Positions 42,614 through 52,028 of a stretch of 64,000 nt of DNA are shown here, piece by piece (the first letter of the stretch is position 1; each line of letters starts with the position of its first letter). The stretch covers positions 403,745 to 467,744 of the forward strand of contig NZ_SRLE01000007.1 in the NCBI RefSeq assembly GCF_004745945.1. The letters are read 5' to 3'. The stretch comes from Mangrovimicrobium sediminis (GTDB lineage: Bacteria; Pseudomonadota; Gammaproteobacteria; Pseudomonadales; Halieaceae). A program made the translations under genes and the position numbers. Below the pieces are notes generated by a model. The model was given only the letters and a program-made list of their open reading frames with translations. It did no database searches and was not told where the DNA came from.

Positions 42614-43858
42614 TTGATAGGCAGAAGAGTCGCCGTGACAGGGCTGGGCATGATCAGCCCGGTCGGTCTCACCGTCGCCGAGACCTGGGAGAATATTCTC
42701 GCAGGGAAAAGCGGTGTCTCGCCAATCGATACCTTCGACGCCTCCGCCTACACCACGCGCTTCAGCGCCAGCGTGCGCGGCTTCGATATCGGGCCGTATC
42801 TCGAGCCCAAGGAAGCCCGCAAGATGGACACCTTTGTCCAGTACGGTATGGCGGCGGGTATCCAGGCCTTTGAGGACAGCGGGCTGGAGATCACCGAGGA
42901 ACTGGCGCCGTATGTTGGCTGTGCCATCGGCTCAGGGATCGGCGGTATCGGCCAGATCGAAAAGAACTCCGAGATCCTGAAAACCTCCGGGCCACGGCGC
43001 ATCTCCCCGTTCTTTGTGCCGGGTTCGATCATCAACATGATCTCCGGTAACCTCTCGGTGCGCTACAACATGCAGGGTCCGAACCTCGCCCTGGTTACTG
43101 CCTGCACCAGTGGCACGCACAACATCGGCATCGGCGCCCGGTTGATCGCCCAGGGCGATGCCCAGGCCATGCTGGTCGGTGGTGCCGAGATGGCGACCAC
43201 GCCGGTGGGCCTCGGGGGGTTCGCCGCTGCGCGCGCGCTGTCTACCCGTAACGACGATCCCGAAGCGGCGTCGCGTCCCTGGGACCGCGACCGCGACGGC
43301 TTCGTGCTGGGGGAGGGGGCCGGTGTGCTGATGCTCGAGGAACTCGAGTCCGCCCGTGCGCGCGGTGCCCGCATCTACGCGGAAGTCACCGGCTTCGGTA
43401 TGAGTGGCGACGCCTACCACATGACCCTGCCGCCGGCGGATGGTCGCGGCGCGGCGTTGTCCATGTCTAACGCGGTGCGTGATTCCGCTGTACCTCTGGA
43501 CCAGATCGATTACATCAATGCCCACGGCACGTCGACCAATGCCGGCGATGTCGCCGAGAGCCTCGCGGTTGCGCGGGTCATGGGCAGCGCCGCTGAACAG
43601 GTGGCGGTAAGTTCCACCAAGTCCATGATCGGTCACCTGCTCGGTGCTGCCGGCGCAGTCGAGGCCATCTTTTCGGTGCTGGCGATACGCGACCAGGTCT
43701 GCCCGCCAACCATCAATCTGGACAACCTGGACGAGGGCGCGGCGCCACTCAATTTCGTGCCGCATACTGCCCAGCAGCGCACTATCCGCAACGTGCTCTC
43801 CAACTCCTTCGGCTTTGGCGGCACCAACGGGTCCCTGGTGTTCAGCAGGCTAGACTGA
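42614..43858 (+). CDS. fabF: 3-oxoacyl-ACP synthase II
   Basis: A 414-residue condensing enzyme that elongates acyl-ACP. The nucleophile Cys164 sits in [12 protein letters not shown], the two catalytic His in [12 protein letters not shown] and [12 protein letters not shown], and [13 protein letters not shown] closes the protein. The start is TTG 42614, eight bases after AAGGAG. Its length equals that of E. coli FabF. It is upstream of pabC, as is usual. Confidence 0.97.
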   Translation: MIGRRVAVTGLGMISPVGLTVAETWENILAGKSGVSPIDTFDASAYTTRFSASVRGFDIGPYLEPKEARKMDTFVQYGMAAGIQAFEDSGLEITEELAPYVGCAIGSGIGGIGQIEKNSEILKTSGPRRISPFFVPGSIINMISGNLSVRYNMQGPNLALVTACTSGTHNIGIGARLIAQGDAQAMLVGGAEMATTPVGLGGFAAARALSTRNDDPEAASRPWDRDRDGFVLGEGAGVLMLEELESARARGARIYAEVTGFGMSGDAYHMTLPPADGRGAALSMSNAVRDSAVPLDQIDYINAHGTSTNAGDVAESLAVARVMGSAAEQVAVSSTKSMIGHLLGAAGAVEAIFSVLAIRDQVCPPTINLDNLDEGAAPLNFVPHTAQQRTIRNVLSNSFGFGGTNGSLVFSRLD

Positions 43859-43869
43859 CCGCCCGGCCA

Positions 43870-44730
43870 ATGCAGCCGCCCGTACCCTCGATCTGGGTGG
43901 ATGGCGAGCCGGCGACGGCGCTGCCGCTGCCGGACCGCGGTCTCGACTTCGGCGATGGCCTGTTCGAGACCCTGTTGCTGCAGCTCGGCCACGCCCACTT
44001 TCTCGACTACCACCTGCAACGCCTGTCCAGCGGACTGCAGCGCCTGGCGTTCCCCGACTGCCTGGCGCGCTGCGAATCTGCGCTGCGCACCGCGGCGCAA
44101 GGTCTGGCCGAGCTGCCCTGGGCCGCACTGCGCATCACGGTATCGCGCGGCGCGGGTCCGCGCGGCTATGCGCCGCCGCCGGATGCGACACCGCGCATCG
44201 TGGTCACCGCGGCCCCCTTGCAACAGGATCACCGGGACCCGCCTGCGCCGCTTGACGTAGCGGTGGCGCAGATTCGCTGGTCTGCACAGCCCGCGCTGGC
44301 GGGACTCAAGCACCTCAACCGTCTCGAGCAGGTTATCGCGGCGCGCCAGGCGACGGCGGCCGGCGCCGATGACGCGTTGATGCTCGATGCCGCCGGCAAT
44401 GTTTGCTCCCTGGCTGCGGCCAACCTGTTTATCGTCGAGTCCGGCTGTTTGTACACGCCGCCGCTCGCCGACTGCGGCATTCTGGGTACGCGGCGGCGAC
44501 TGGTGATCGAGCGCCTGGCCCCGGCGTGTGGTCTTTCGGTGCTGGAGCAGTCGCTCTCACTGCAGCGTGTCCAGGACGCCGAGGAAGTGTTCTGCAGCAA
44601 CAGCCTGCGCGGCCTGCAGCCCGTGGGCAGTTGTGATACCCGGCGTTGGCAGGATCATCCTGTCGCCAGGCGCCTGCACCAGGCCTATGTCGACGTCCTG
44701 GCGCGCGATTTTGACGGGGGCACTGCGTGA
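43870..44730 (+). CDS. pabC: aminodeoxychorismate lyase
   Basis: A 286-residue PLP enzyme of fold type IV that releases p-aminobenzoate for folate synthesis. LPLPDRGLDFGDGLFETLLL is the start block, LKHLNRLEQVIAARQA holds the PLP lysine, and SLAAANLFIVESGCLYTPPLADCGILGTRRRLVIE is the cofactor-binding region. It overlaps mltG by four bases, indicating coupled translation in the pabC-mltG-tmk-holB run. Confidence 0.95.
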   Translation: MQPPVPSIWVDGEPATALPLPDRGLDFGDGLFETLLLQLGHAHFLDYHLQRLSSGLQRLAFPDCLARCESALRTAAQGLAELPWAALRITVSRGAGPRGYAPPPDATPRIVVTAAPLQQDHRDPPAPLDVAVAQIRWSAQPALAGLKHLNRLEQVIAARQATAAGADDALMLDAAGNVCSLAAANLFIVESGCLYTPPLADCGILGTRRRLVIERLAPACGLSVLEQSLSLQRVQDAEEVFCSNSLRGLQPVGSCDTRRWQDHPVARRLHQAYVDVLARDFDGGTA

Positions 44731-45767
44731 AGCGTTGGCTGGGTATTGCACTGGTGCTCATGCTCCTGCTCGGCGGCCTGTTGGCCGCGCTGTTGCAGCA
44801 GCGCTGGGAGCGCGCGCTGGCCATCGACGAGAACGGCCTGTTCCTGATGGTCGAGCCGGGCGAGACTCTCGCCGCCGTCGCTGCGCGCCTGCAGGCCGAG
44901 GGTGTCTACCCGGACCCGTGGCTGTTGCGCCTTTACGGGCGCGCTACCGGCCTCGACCAGCGCATGCGTCACGGGGAGTACCTGGTAAGGCCGGGCACGA
45001 CACCCGCGGCCCTGCTCGAATTGCTCAGCTCCGGACTCGTGATCAGCTACCAGGTCACCCTGCCGGAGGGAATCACCCTGGCGCGTGCGATTACTCTCCT
45101 GCAACAGGAGAAGCAGTTGGAGAGGTTGCTCACCGGCCCATCGGATCCGCTACTGCTCACGCTGGTCGCGCCGTTCGAGAATCCCGAGGGCTGGTTCTTC
45201 CCCGACAGCTACCGCTATGAGCGCGGCGCGACCGACTTCGATATCCTGCAGCGGGCCAACCGCGCCATGCGTTCGGTGCTGGAAGAGGAGTGGGCGCAAC
45301 GGGCACCCAATCTGCCCTACGAAACGCCCTACGAAGCCCTGATCATGGCGAGCATCGTCGAACGCGAGACCGGCATGCCCTCGGAGCGTGCCGAGATTGC
45401 AGGCGTCTTCGTGCGCCGCCTGTGCAAGAACATGCTGCTGCAGACCGATCCCACGATCATCTACGGCCTGGGCGACGACTACAGCGGCGACCTGCGTCGC
45501 AGTCACCTCAGGGATGCGGGCAATCGCTACAACACCTATCGCCACCGCGGGCTGCCGCCATCGCCCATTGCGCTGCCCGGGCGCGCGGCAATCCACGCTG
45601 CACTGAACCCGGCGCCCGGCGACACACTGTTTTTCGTCGCCCGCGGCGATGGCGGACACCAGTTCAGCGTGACCCTTGCCGAGCACGAACGCGCCGTGCG
45701 TAAATACCAGCTAAAGCGGCGCGAGGATTACCGTTCCAGCCCGCCACCCGAAGCAGAAGCCGAATGA
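44727..45767 (+). CDS. mltG: endolytic murein transglycosylase
   Basis: A 346-residue inner-membrane enzyme that cuts nascent glycan strands and so ends their polymerisation. A single N-terminal membrane helix (about 4-25) is followed by a LysM-like region and the YceG domain: [27 protein letters not shown] with the catalytic Glu, [13 protein letters not shown] and [29 protein letters not shown]. It overlaps pabC and tmk by four bases each. Confidence 0.97.
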   Translation: MKRWLGIALVLMLLLGGLLAALLQQRWERALAIDENGLFLMVEPGETLAAVAARLQAEGVYPDPWLLRLYGRATGLDQRMRHGEYLVRPGTTPAALLELLSSGLVISYQVTLPEGITLARAITLLQQEKQLERLLTGPSDPLLLTLVAPFENPEGWFFPDSYRYERGATDFDILQRANRAMRSVLEEEWAQRAPNLPYETPYEALIMASIVERETGMPSERAEIAGVFVRRLCKNMLLQTDPTIIYGLGDDYSGDLRRSHLRDAGNRYNTYRHRGLPPSPIALPGRAAIHAALNPAPGDTLFFVARGDGGHQFSVTLAEHERAVRKYQLKRREDYRSSPPPEAEAE

Positions 45768-46411
45768 CAGCCCGAGGACTCTTCATCACCGTCGAAGGCG
45801 GGGAGGGCGTTGGTAAATCAACCAACATGGCCTTTCTCGAGGAACGCCTGCGTGGCCTCGGCGTCGATCTCGTGGTGACCCGCGAACCCGGTGGCACGGC
45901 ACTCGGCGAGGAGCTGCGTGCGCTGCTGTTGCAACCGCGTGAGGAACCCATGGCCGCGGCGGCGGAGTTGCTGCTGATCTTCGCGGCCCGCGCCCAGCAT
46001 ATCGAGCAGGTCATCGAGCCGGCCCTCGCCGCGGGCCACTGGGTCTTGTGCGACCGCTTCACCGATGCCACCTATGCCTACCAAGCCGGCGGGCGCCAGC
46101 TGCCGGTCAGTCTGGTGCGCGAGCTGGAACAACTGGTGCAGGGCGAGCTGCGCCCGGACTACACCCTGCTGCTCGATGCCCCGGTCGATGTCGGCCTGTC
46201 CCGCGCCGGTGAACGCGGCGAACTGGACCGCATCGAGCGCGAACAGGCCGAATTTTTCGAGCGCGTGCGCGCGACCTACCTGCAACTGGCCGAAGAGAGC
46301 AGCGGACGCTATCGCTGTATCGATGCGTCCCGGCCGCTTGACGCCGTGCAGTCGGATCTGCAGGGTTTCTGCGCCGAACTCGGCCAGTGCTGGAATGCGA
46401 GGCTCGGCTGA
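45764..46411 (+). CDS. tmk: thymidylate kinase
   Basis: A 215-residue kinase making dTDP from dTMP. The P-loop [10 protein letters not shown] is at residues 11-20, TREPGGT follows, and the DRF motif is [16 protein letters not shown], with the Gly/Arg-rich lid as [14 protein letters not shown] (E. coli-type). It overlaps mltG by four bases and shares TGATG with holB. Confidence 0.97.
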   Translation: MTARGLFITVEGGEGVGKSTNMAFLEERLRGLGVDLVVTREPGGTALGEELRALLLQPREEPMAAAAELLLIFAARAQHIEQVIEPALAAGHWVLCDRFTDATYAYQAGGRQLPVSLVRELEQLVQGELRPDYTLLLDAPVDVGLSRAGERGELDRIEREQAEFFERVRATYLQLAEESSGRYRCIDASRPLDAVQSDLQGFCAELGQCWNARLG

Positions 46412-47400
46412 TGGAACTCGCCGGACTTCCCGCCTGCAGCGCGCCCCTGCCATGGCAACAGCCGGCCTGGGAGCGCCTGGGCCGCCAGCGCGAGGAGGGC
46501 AGATTACCGCACGCCCTGCTTCTGGCGGGCGCCGCGCATATTGGCAAGGAGCGGCTGGCGCTGGCCTTGTCCCGCCTGCTGCTGTGCCACCAGCCCACGG
46601 GCGGTATCAACTGCGGCAAGTGCCATGCCTGCGAGTTGAGTGCTGCCGGTACCCATGGCGACTTCCGCTGGGTAGCGCCGCAGGAGAAGAGCCGGGTGAT
46701 CAAGGTCGACCAGGTGCGCCAGGCCATCGACTTCGCCAGTCGCACCGCGGGGCAGGGCGCCGCCAAGGTGGTGGTGATATCGCCCGCCGAGGCAATGAAC
46801 ACCAACGCGGCGAATGCGCTGCTGAAGTGCCTGGAAGAACCGGCCGCGGATACTTTCCTGCTGTTGGTCAGTGCACGTGTGCAACGCATTCCCGCCACCG
46901 TGCGTTCGCGCTGCCAGATGCAGCGACTGGTCACGCCCTCGGCGGAGCAGTCGCTGGCCTGGCTGGACCAGGTAACCGGCGAGCGCGGGGAGAGCGAGCG
47001 CTGGCTGGATTTTGCCGGCGGGCTGCCGCTGCTCGCGGAATCACTCTACGGCAGTGCAGACGCTGAGAAACAGGTGGCATCCCGCATTGCCTGCCGCGCG
47101 CTGCTCGCCGGGCAGGTGGGGGTCGGCGAAGCAATCAATATGCTCGAGGACGTCGACCTGGAGCAGGTGCTCGAGCAGGTCGCGGATACCGTGCGCCGGG
47201 AGTTGCGCGGTGCCGCCGCGGGGCAGCTCCAGGGCGAGCCAGCCCGGCGCCTGTTCGCGCTGCTCGACGAAATCGGGGGCCTGCAGCGCGCGGTTGCCGC
47301 GGGCGCCAACCCCAATCGTCAGCTGTTGTGCGAAGTAGTGCTCGAAAAACTGCATTTTCTATTGGGAGGCCCCCGGGCCGGTGGTAGTATCCTGCGGTGA
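46411..47400 (+). CDS. holB: DNA polymerase III delta' subunit
   Basis: A 329-residue clamp-loader subunit. The start [17 protein letters not shown] is fixed by the TGATG overlap with tmk. The P-loop is degenerate (AGAAHIGKE), as is normal for delta', which does not hydrolyse ATP. A zinc module CHQPTGGINCGKCHAC follows, then NTNAANALLKCLEEP and the arginine-bearing sensor LLVSARVQRIPATVRSRCQ. The C-terminal collar domain is present. Confidence 0.95.
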   Translation: MELAGLPACSAPLPWQQPAWERLGRQREEGRLPHALLLAGAAHIGKERLALALSRLLLCHQPTGGINCGKCHACELSAAGTHGDFRWVAPQEKSRVIKVDQVRQAIDFASRTAGQGAAKVVVISPAEAMNTNAANALLKCLEEPAADTFLLLVSARVQRIPATVRSRCQMQRLVTPSAEQSLAWLDQVTGERGESERWLDFAGGLPLLAESLYGSADAEKQVASRIACRALLAGQVGVGEAINMLEDVDLEQVLEQVADTVRRELRGAAAGQLQGEPARRLFALLDEIGGLQRAVAAGANPNRQLLCEVVLEKLHFLLGGPRAGGSILR

Positions 47401-47418
47401 TGGCTAGAGGTCGACACG

Positions 47419-47772
47419 ATGAATGACAACAGACAGAACAGCCGCAACGGCATCCTGTCGTTGACGATCAAGGACAAGGCGGTGCTGTATTCCGCCTACA
47501 TGCCGTTCCTGGCCGACGGCGGCCTGTTCGTGCCGACCAACAAGCCCTATTCGCTGGGCGATGAAGTGTTCATGCTGCTTACCCTGATGGAAGAGCCGGA
47601 GAAGATCCCGATTGCCGGCAAGGTCGTGTGGGTCACTCCGCGCGGTGCCCAGGGGAACCGCACCGCCGGCATCGGCGTGCAGTTCAGCGAGCAGGACGCA
47701 GCTGCCAACGCCAAGATCGAAAACCACCTCGCTGGCTCCCTGAATTCGGAGCGCCCCACGCACACCATGTAG
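47419..47772 (+). CDS. pilZ: type IV pilus biogenesis protein PilZ
   Basis: A 117-residue PilZ of the founding, non-canonical type. ILSLTIKDKAVLYSAYMPFLADGGLFVPTN and LGDEVFMLLTLMEEPEKIPIAGKVVWVTP are diagnostic, and the end RPTHTM is conserved. It lacks the RxxxR motif, so it is not expected to bind cyclic di-GMP; it acts with PilB and FimX-type partners in pilus assembly. Its place after holB matches Pseudomonas and relatives. Confidence 0.96.
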   Translation: MNDNRQNSRNGILSLTIKDKAVLYSAYMPFLADGGLFVPTNKPYSLGDEVFMLLTLMEEPEKIPIAGKVVWVTPRGAQGNRTAGIGVQFSEQDAAANAKIENHLAGSLNSERPTHTM

Positions 47773-47832
47773 TCCGACTTAAAGTCGAATCTCCATATAT
47801 CAGCTAACGTGTTGAATAATATAGATATAGCC

Positions 47833-47860
47833 CAAAAAAATGGGTCCCAAAGGGGACCCA
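47833..47860 (-). terminator. minus-strand intrinsic terminator
   Basis: TGGGTCCC (47841-47848) pairs with GGGACCCA (47853-47860) around AAAG; seven A at 47834-47840 give a T run when read on the minus strand. No annotated minus-strand gene lies upstream of it. Confidence 0.8.
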
Positions 47861-47992
47861 AGAAGACCATTAGGAGTGAAACATAAAGGAATTGCTTCCC
47901 TTAGAGAGCATTGGGTTTGCTCCCGCGACCACCCGAATAAACTAGGGGATAGGTAGCCACACTCGTAGTATCGCGCCATTCTGGGTAATTTT

Positions 47993-48017
47993 CCACACTC
48001 TGCATTGTGGTTTTTTT
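47993..48017 (+). terminator. plus-strand intrinsic terminator
   Basis: CCACA (47993-47997) and TGTGG (48006-48010) form a five-base stem followed by seven T. It probably ends the long fab-pilZ transcript, or a small plus-strand RNA. Confidence 0.7.
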
Positions 48018-48036
48018 AGGCTATTTAGGAATATAA

Positions 48037-48065
48037 AAAATAACCATAATGAATAATAGTGTTAA
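48037..48065 (-). promoter_or_regulatory. promoter-like sequence for the candidate sRNA
   Basis: On the minus strand TTAACA (five of six matches to -35) and TATTTT (four of six to -10) are separated by 17 bases within the most AT-rich part of the gap. Confidence 0.4.
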
Positions 48066-48233
48066 AAATTTTCCCGATCCTGGCCTAAAGATCGATCCGC
48101 GGCGGCCGATAATCTGACCTTGGCGCCCGCCATCCACCGCGTATTTTCCGCAGTTGAACAGCCCCCCGGTTTGTGGCAGAATCTGCGCCCTTGCGCCGCT
48201 TCCAACTGTGAATTTCTGGTGTTGAATATCTCC

Positions 48234-48239
48234 TATAAT
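48234..48239 (+). promoter_or_regulatory. -10 box of the tRNA-Leu promoter
   Basis: A perfect TATAAT lies 60 bases before the tRNA; the -35 region is weak. Confidence 0.5.
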
Positions 48240-48298
48240 TCAAAGAGTTGAGCAGAGATAGCTCGAGTCATTTCTAGGAATTTTCCGGGAACGGCAGC

Positions 48299-48383
<85 letters not shown>

Positions 48384-48461
48384 GATTCCGATTAGCAAGA
48401 CGGCGCTGACTCATAGCAAGTAGGCAGCCCAGTACAACCTGGATATTGATGAGGACATACC

Positions 48462-49787
48462 ATGCAGGTATCGATTGAGACCACTTCCGGCCTGGAGCGC
48501 CGGCTGACCGTCGGTGTCCCCGCCGCGCGGGTCGACAGCGAAGTGGATGAGCGACTGAAGAAGGCGGCCAAGAACGTGCGCCTGCCTGGCTTCCGTCCGG
48601 GCAAGGTGCCGATGAAGGTGATGCGTCAGCGCTACGGCGAAGGCGTGCGCCAGGAAGTGCTCGGCGAAGTGATGAGCCAGTCCTTCCAAGAGGCGGTGGT
48701 GCAGGAAAAGCTGCGTCCCGCGGGCCAGCCCAGCATCGAACCGCGCTCACTGGATGCCGGCAAGGACCTCGAGTACATCGCCACCTTTGAAGTGCTGCCC
48801 GAAGTGGAAGTGGTCGATATGCAGGGCATGCAGGTCGAGAAGCCCGTTGCGGAAGTCACCGATGCGGACATCGACAACATCATCGAGGTGTTCTGCAAGC
48901 AGCAGGGCACATGGGAAGAGGTGGAGCGCGCAGCCGCCGAGGGCGACAAGGTCAATATCGATTACGCGGGCACCCGCGACGGCGAAGCCTTTGATGGCGG
49001 CAGCGCCGAGGGCGCCGACCTCGAACTGGGCTCTGGCCGCATGATCCCGGGCTTCGAGGATGGCATCGTCGGCATGCAGGTCGGCGAGGAAAAAGTGCTC
49101 GAGCTTACCTTCCCGGAGGAGTACCACGCCGAGGAACTGCGCGGCGCGGCCGTCGAGTTCAAGGTAAAACTGAACAGCGTCCAGGCGCTGGTGCCGGCAC
49201 CGGTCGACGAGGCGCTGTTTGCCCAGTACGGCGTGGAAGAGGGTGGCGAAGAGCAGTTCCGCAAGGAAGTCAGCGAAAACATGTCGCGCGAGCTGAAAAA
49301 TGCCGTCGAGGGCAAAATCAAGCAGCAGGTCATGGACGCAGTGCTCGAGGCGCACGGCGGTGTGGAGCTTCCCCGCGCCCTGGTCGCCCAGGAAGTCGAC
49401 GCCCTGCGACGCCAGATGTTCCAGCAATTCGGCGGCGGTGTTGGCCAGAATCTCGATCTGAAATCCCTGCTTCCGGACGATATGTTCGCCGAAAACGCGG
49501 AAAAGCGTGTGCGTCTGGGCCTGGTCCTGTCAGAGCTGGTCAGCAAGAACGGTATCCGCGCCACCGCCGACCGCGTGCGTGCAGCGGTGGAAGATCTGGC
49601 CTCTACCTACGAGGACCCGGAAGAGGTCATCAACTGGTATTACTCCAACCGTGAGCAACTCGCCGCGGTGGAATCGAAGGTATTGGAAGATCTGGTAGTT
49701 GAAAAACTGCTGGAGGGTGCGAATATTGTGGAGAAGGAGTGCAGCTATCAGGAGGCGATTACCCCCGCCGGCCAGGAAGACGCCTGA
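48462..49787 (+). CDS. tig: trigger factor
   Basis: A 441-residue ribosome-associated chaperone. The N-terminal ribosome-binding domain has LPGFRPGKVPMKVMRQRYG, near the family signature GFRxGKxP. The FKBP-type prolyl isomerase domain (about 150-240) shows DKVNIDYAGTRDGEAFDGG and GRMIPGFEDGIVGMQVGEEK; the helical C-terminal arms follow. It binds nascent chains at the exit tunnel. clpP follows in the same direction; a GC-rich stem-loop (GGCCGGC 49801-49807 with 49814-49820) lies between them. Confidence 0.97.
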   Translation: MQVSIETTSGLERRLTVGVPAARVDSEVDERLKKAAKNVRLPGFRPGKVPMKVMRQRYGEGVRQEVLGEVMSQSFQEAVVQEKLRPAGQPSIEPRSLDAGKDLEYIATFEVLPEVEVVDMQGMQVEKPVAEVTDADIDNIIEVFCKQQGTWEEVERAAAEGDKVNIDYAGTRDGEAFDGGSAEGADLELGSGRMIPGFEDGIVGMQVGEEKVLELTFPEEYHAEELRGAAVEFKVKLNSVQALVPAPVDEALFAQYGVEEGGEEQFRKEVSENMSRELKNAVEGKIKQQVMDAVLEAHGGVELPRALVAQEVDALRRQMFQQFGGGVGQNLDLKSLLPDDMFAENAEKRVRLGLVLSELVSKNGIRATADRVRAAVEDLASTYEDPEEVINWYYSNREQLAAVESKVLEDLVVEKLLEGANIVEKECSYQEAITPAGQEDA

Positions 49788-49852
49788 TTCCTCCCCTCCG
49801 GGCCGGCCTTCGCGCCGGCCTCCATCCAGCTATGCGATAAGGAACGGTATAT

Positions 49853-50494
49853 ATGTCATTTCAGACGGACGGGCGTAACGCAAACACCATCAACAACCTC
49901 GGGCTGATCCCGATGGTCGTGGAGCAGACCTCACGCGGGGAGCGCTCCTACGACATTTACTCCCGCCTGCTGAAGGAGCGCGTCATTTTCTGTGTTGGCC
50001 CGGTCGAGGACCACATGGCCAACCTGATCGTCGCCCAGCTGTTGTTCCTGGAGTCCGAGAATCCGGACAAGGACATCCACCTGTATATCAACTCACCGGG
50101 CGGCAGTGTCACCGCGGGACTGTCCATCTACGACACTATGGAATTCATCAAGCCCGACGTCAGCACCATGTGTGTCGGACAGGCCGCTTCCATGGGTGCG
50201 TTCCTGCTCTCCGGCGGCGCCAAGGGCAAGCGCTTCTGCCTGCCCAATGCGCGCACGATGATCCACCAACCCTCCGGCGGTGCCCAGGGCCAGGCCACGG
50301 ACATCGAGATTCACGCCCGCGAAATCCTCATCATCCGCAAGAAGCTCAACGAGCTGATGGCCGAGCACACCGGCCAACCGCTCGAGGTTATCGAGCGCGA
50401 CACCGAGCGCGACCGCTTCATGAATGCCGAGGAAAGCAAGGCCTACGGGCTGGTCGACGAGGTCGTGAACAAAAGGGGACACGCCGCACAGTAA
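49853..50494 (+). CDS. clpP: ATP-dependent Clp protease proteolytic subunit
   Basis: A 213-residue serine peptidase forming the double heptamer used by ClpX and ClpA. Ser113 lies in [11 protein letters not shown], His138 in [10 protein letters not shown], and the Asp in YGLVDEVV. The N-terminal propeptide (about 14 residues) is present. A hairpin (CCGGTGTTT 50505-50513 with AAACACCGG 50534-50542) lies in the 111-base gap before clpX; with an A run after it, it is not a plus-strand terminator. Confidence 0.97.
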   Translation: MSFQTDGRNANTINNLGLIPMVVEQTSRGERSYDIYSRLLKERVIFCVGPVEDHMANLIVAQLLFLESENPDKDIHLYINSPGGSVTAGLSIYDTMEFIKPDVSTMCVGQAASMGAFLLSGGAKGKRFCLPNARTMIHQPSGGAQGQATDIEIHAREILIIRKKLNELMAEHTGQPLEVIERDTERDRFMNAEESKAYGLVDEVVNKRGHAAQ

Positions 50495-50605
50495 CGTTAC
50501 ATATCCGGTGTTTGATGGTCCGTAGGACTTGCAAAACACCGGAAAAAACATCATCTTTGAGCTTATGGCGAAGATGATTCAGATATTTTCTTTCAGGGCG
50601 GTCTA

Positions 50606-51901
50606 ATGAGCGACGAAACCACCAAGTCTGGCGACGACGGCGGCAAGCTGTTGTATTGCTCCTTCTGTGGCAAGAGCCAGCATGAAGTGCGCAAATTGAT
50701 CGCCGGCCCTTCGGTGTTTATTTGCGATGAATGTGTCGATCTTTGCAACGATATCATTCGCGAAGAGGTGCAGGAGAGCGGTGGTGAAGCCGCCAAGGAT
50801 CGCCTGCCCGTCCCCCAGGAAATCAAGGCTATCCTGGATGAATACGTTATCGGCCAGCAACGTGCCAAAAAGGTACTCTCTGTAGCGGTCTACAACCACT
50901 ACAAGCGCCTGCGTCATGGTACCGGCGGTCGTTCCGACGACGTGGAACTGGGCAAGAGCAACATCCTGCTGGTCGGCCCCACCGGCTCCGGCAAGACGCT
51001 GCTCGCCGAGACCCTGGCGCGCTTGCTCGACGTACCCTTTACCATCGCCGACGCCACCACGCTCACCGAAGCGGGCTATGTCGGTGAGGACGTCGAGAAC
51101 ATCATCCAGAAGCTGCTGCAGAAGTGTGACTACGATGTGGAGAAGGCCCAGATGGGCATCGTCTACATCGACGAGATCGACAAGATCTCGCGCAAGTCTG
51201 ACAACCCCTCCATCACCCGTGACGTGTCCGGTGAGGGTGTACAGCAGGCACTGCTCAAGCTGATCGAGGGCACGGTTGCCTCGGTGCCGCCCCAGGGCGG
51301 TCGCAAGCACCCGCAGCAGGAATTCCTGCAGGTGGATACCTCGAATATCCTGTTCATCTGTGGCGGTGCATTCGCCGGCCTGGACAAGGTGATTCGCAAT
51401 CGCTCTGAAAAAGGTGGCATCGGCTTTGGCGCCGAGGTCAAGAGTAAGGACGAGACGCGCAATACCGGCGAAGTCCTGCTCGAGCTGGAACCGGAAGACC
51501 TGGTGCAGTACGGCCTGATCCCCGAGTTTGTCGGTCGCCTGCCGGTGATCGCCACCCTCGAGGAACTGGACATCGACGCCCTGGTGCAGATCCTCACCGA
51601 ACCGAAGAACTCGCTGACCAAGCAGTACAGCAAGTTGTTCGAAATGGAAGGGGTCGAGGTGGACTTCCGCGAGGACGGCCTGCGCGCCGTCGCCGAGAAG
51701 GCTATGGAGCGCAAGACCGGCGCTCGCGGCCTGCGCTCGATTCTCGAGGGCGTGCTGCTGGATTCCATGTACAACATCCCGTCGCGCAATGACGTCAGCA
51801 AGGTCGTGATCGACGAATCGGTGATCCGCGGGGATTCCGAGCCCCTGCTGGTCTACCAGAATCACGAACCGGCCGCTCGCGCCGCCTCGACGGACGATTA
51901 A
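50606..51901 (+). CDS. clpX: ATP-dependent Clp protease ATP-binding subunit
   Basis: A 431-residue AAA+ unfoldase. The N-terminal zinc-binding dimerisation domain has [30 protein letters not shown], then Walker A GPTGSGKT, Walker B VYIDEIDK, and the pore region near [16 protein letters not shown]. The ClpP-binding IGFGAEV loop is visible. It unfolds tagged substrates and feeds ClpP. Two tandem GC-rich hairpins (51907-51925 and 51933-51951) lie just after the stop, without T runs. Confidence 0.97.
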   Translation: MSDETTKSGDDGGKLLYCSFCGKSQHEVRKLIAGPSVFICDECVDLCNDIIREEVQESGGEAAKDRLPVPQEIKAILDEYVIGQQRAKKVLSVAVYNHYKRLRHGTGGRSDDVELGKSNILLVGPTGSGKTLLAETLARLLDVPFTIADATTLTEAGYVGEDVENIIQKLLQKCDYDVEKAQMGIVYIDEIDKISRKSDNPSITRDVSGEGVQQALLKLIEGTVASVPPQGGRKHPQQEFLQVDTSNILFICGGAFAGLDKVIRNRSEKGGIGFGAEVKSKDETRNTGEVLLELEPEDLVQYGLIPEFVGRLPVIATLEELDIDALVQILTEPKNSLTKQYSKLFEMEGVEVDFREDGLRAVAEKAMERKTGARGLRSILEGVLLDSMYNIPSRNDVSKVVIDESVIRGDSEPLLVYQNHEPAARAASTDD

Positions 51902-52028
51902 CCGGGCGCCCGGCCTGGCCGGGCGTCTCGCCGGGACGTTTTAGGCGTCCCTCGGCGGTTGCAATTCCGGTTGTCGGCCCCATATCCGGAAGAGCATACG
52001 TCTTATCACGCCCAACCCGGAGATTACC

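Larger units (their letters stand above)
47833..48029 (-). ncRNA. candidate small RNA, minus strand
   Basis: A minus-strand promoter (TTAACA at 48065-48060, TATTTT at 48042-48037, 17-base spacer) and a strong intrinsic terminator (TGGGTCCC/GGGACCCA with seven T, ending 47834) bracket about 195 bases without an open frame. The 5' part contains a CCACA/TGTGG hairpin. No known RNA family was recognised. The call rests only on these signals. Confidence 0.35.
47773..48298. other. 526-base AT-rich gap with opposed terminators
   Basis: No protein gene is evident between pilZ and tRNA-Leu. The stretch is much richer in A and T than its surroundings, most strongly at 48011-48075. It holds a minus-strand terminator (47833-47860), a plus-strand terminator (47993-48017), a promoter-like sequence on the minus strand and the tRNA promoter at the right end. 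Confidence 0.7.

Noticed and set aside
46411..47400. inactivated ATPase because of a broken P-loop in holB
   Set aside because: A degenerate P-loop is the normal state of the delta' subunit.
47869..47960. 26-codon frame VKHKGIASLREHW in the AT-rich gap
   Set aside because: The only start is a GTG touching its own Shine-Dalgarno sequence, and the peptide is not recognised.
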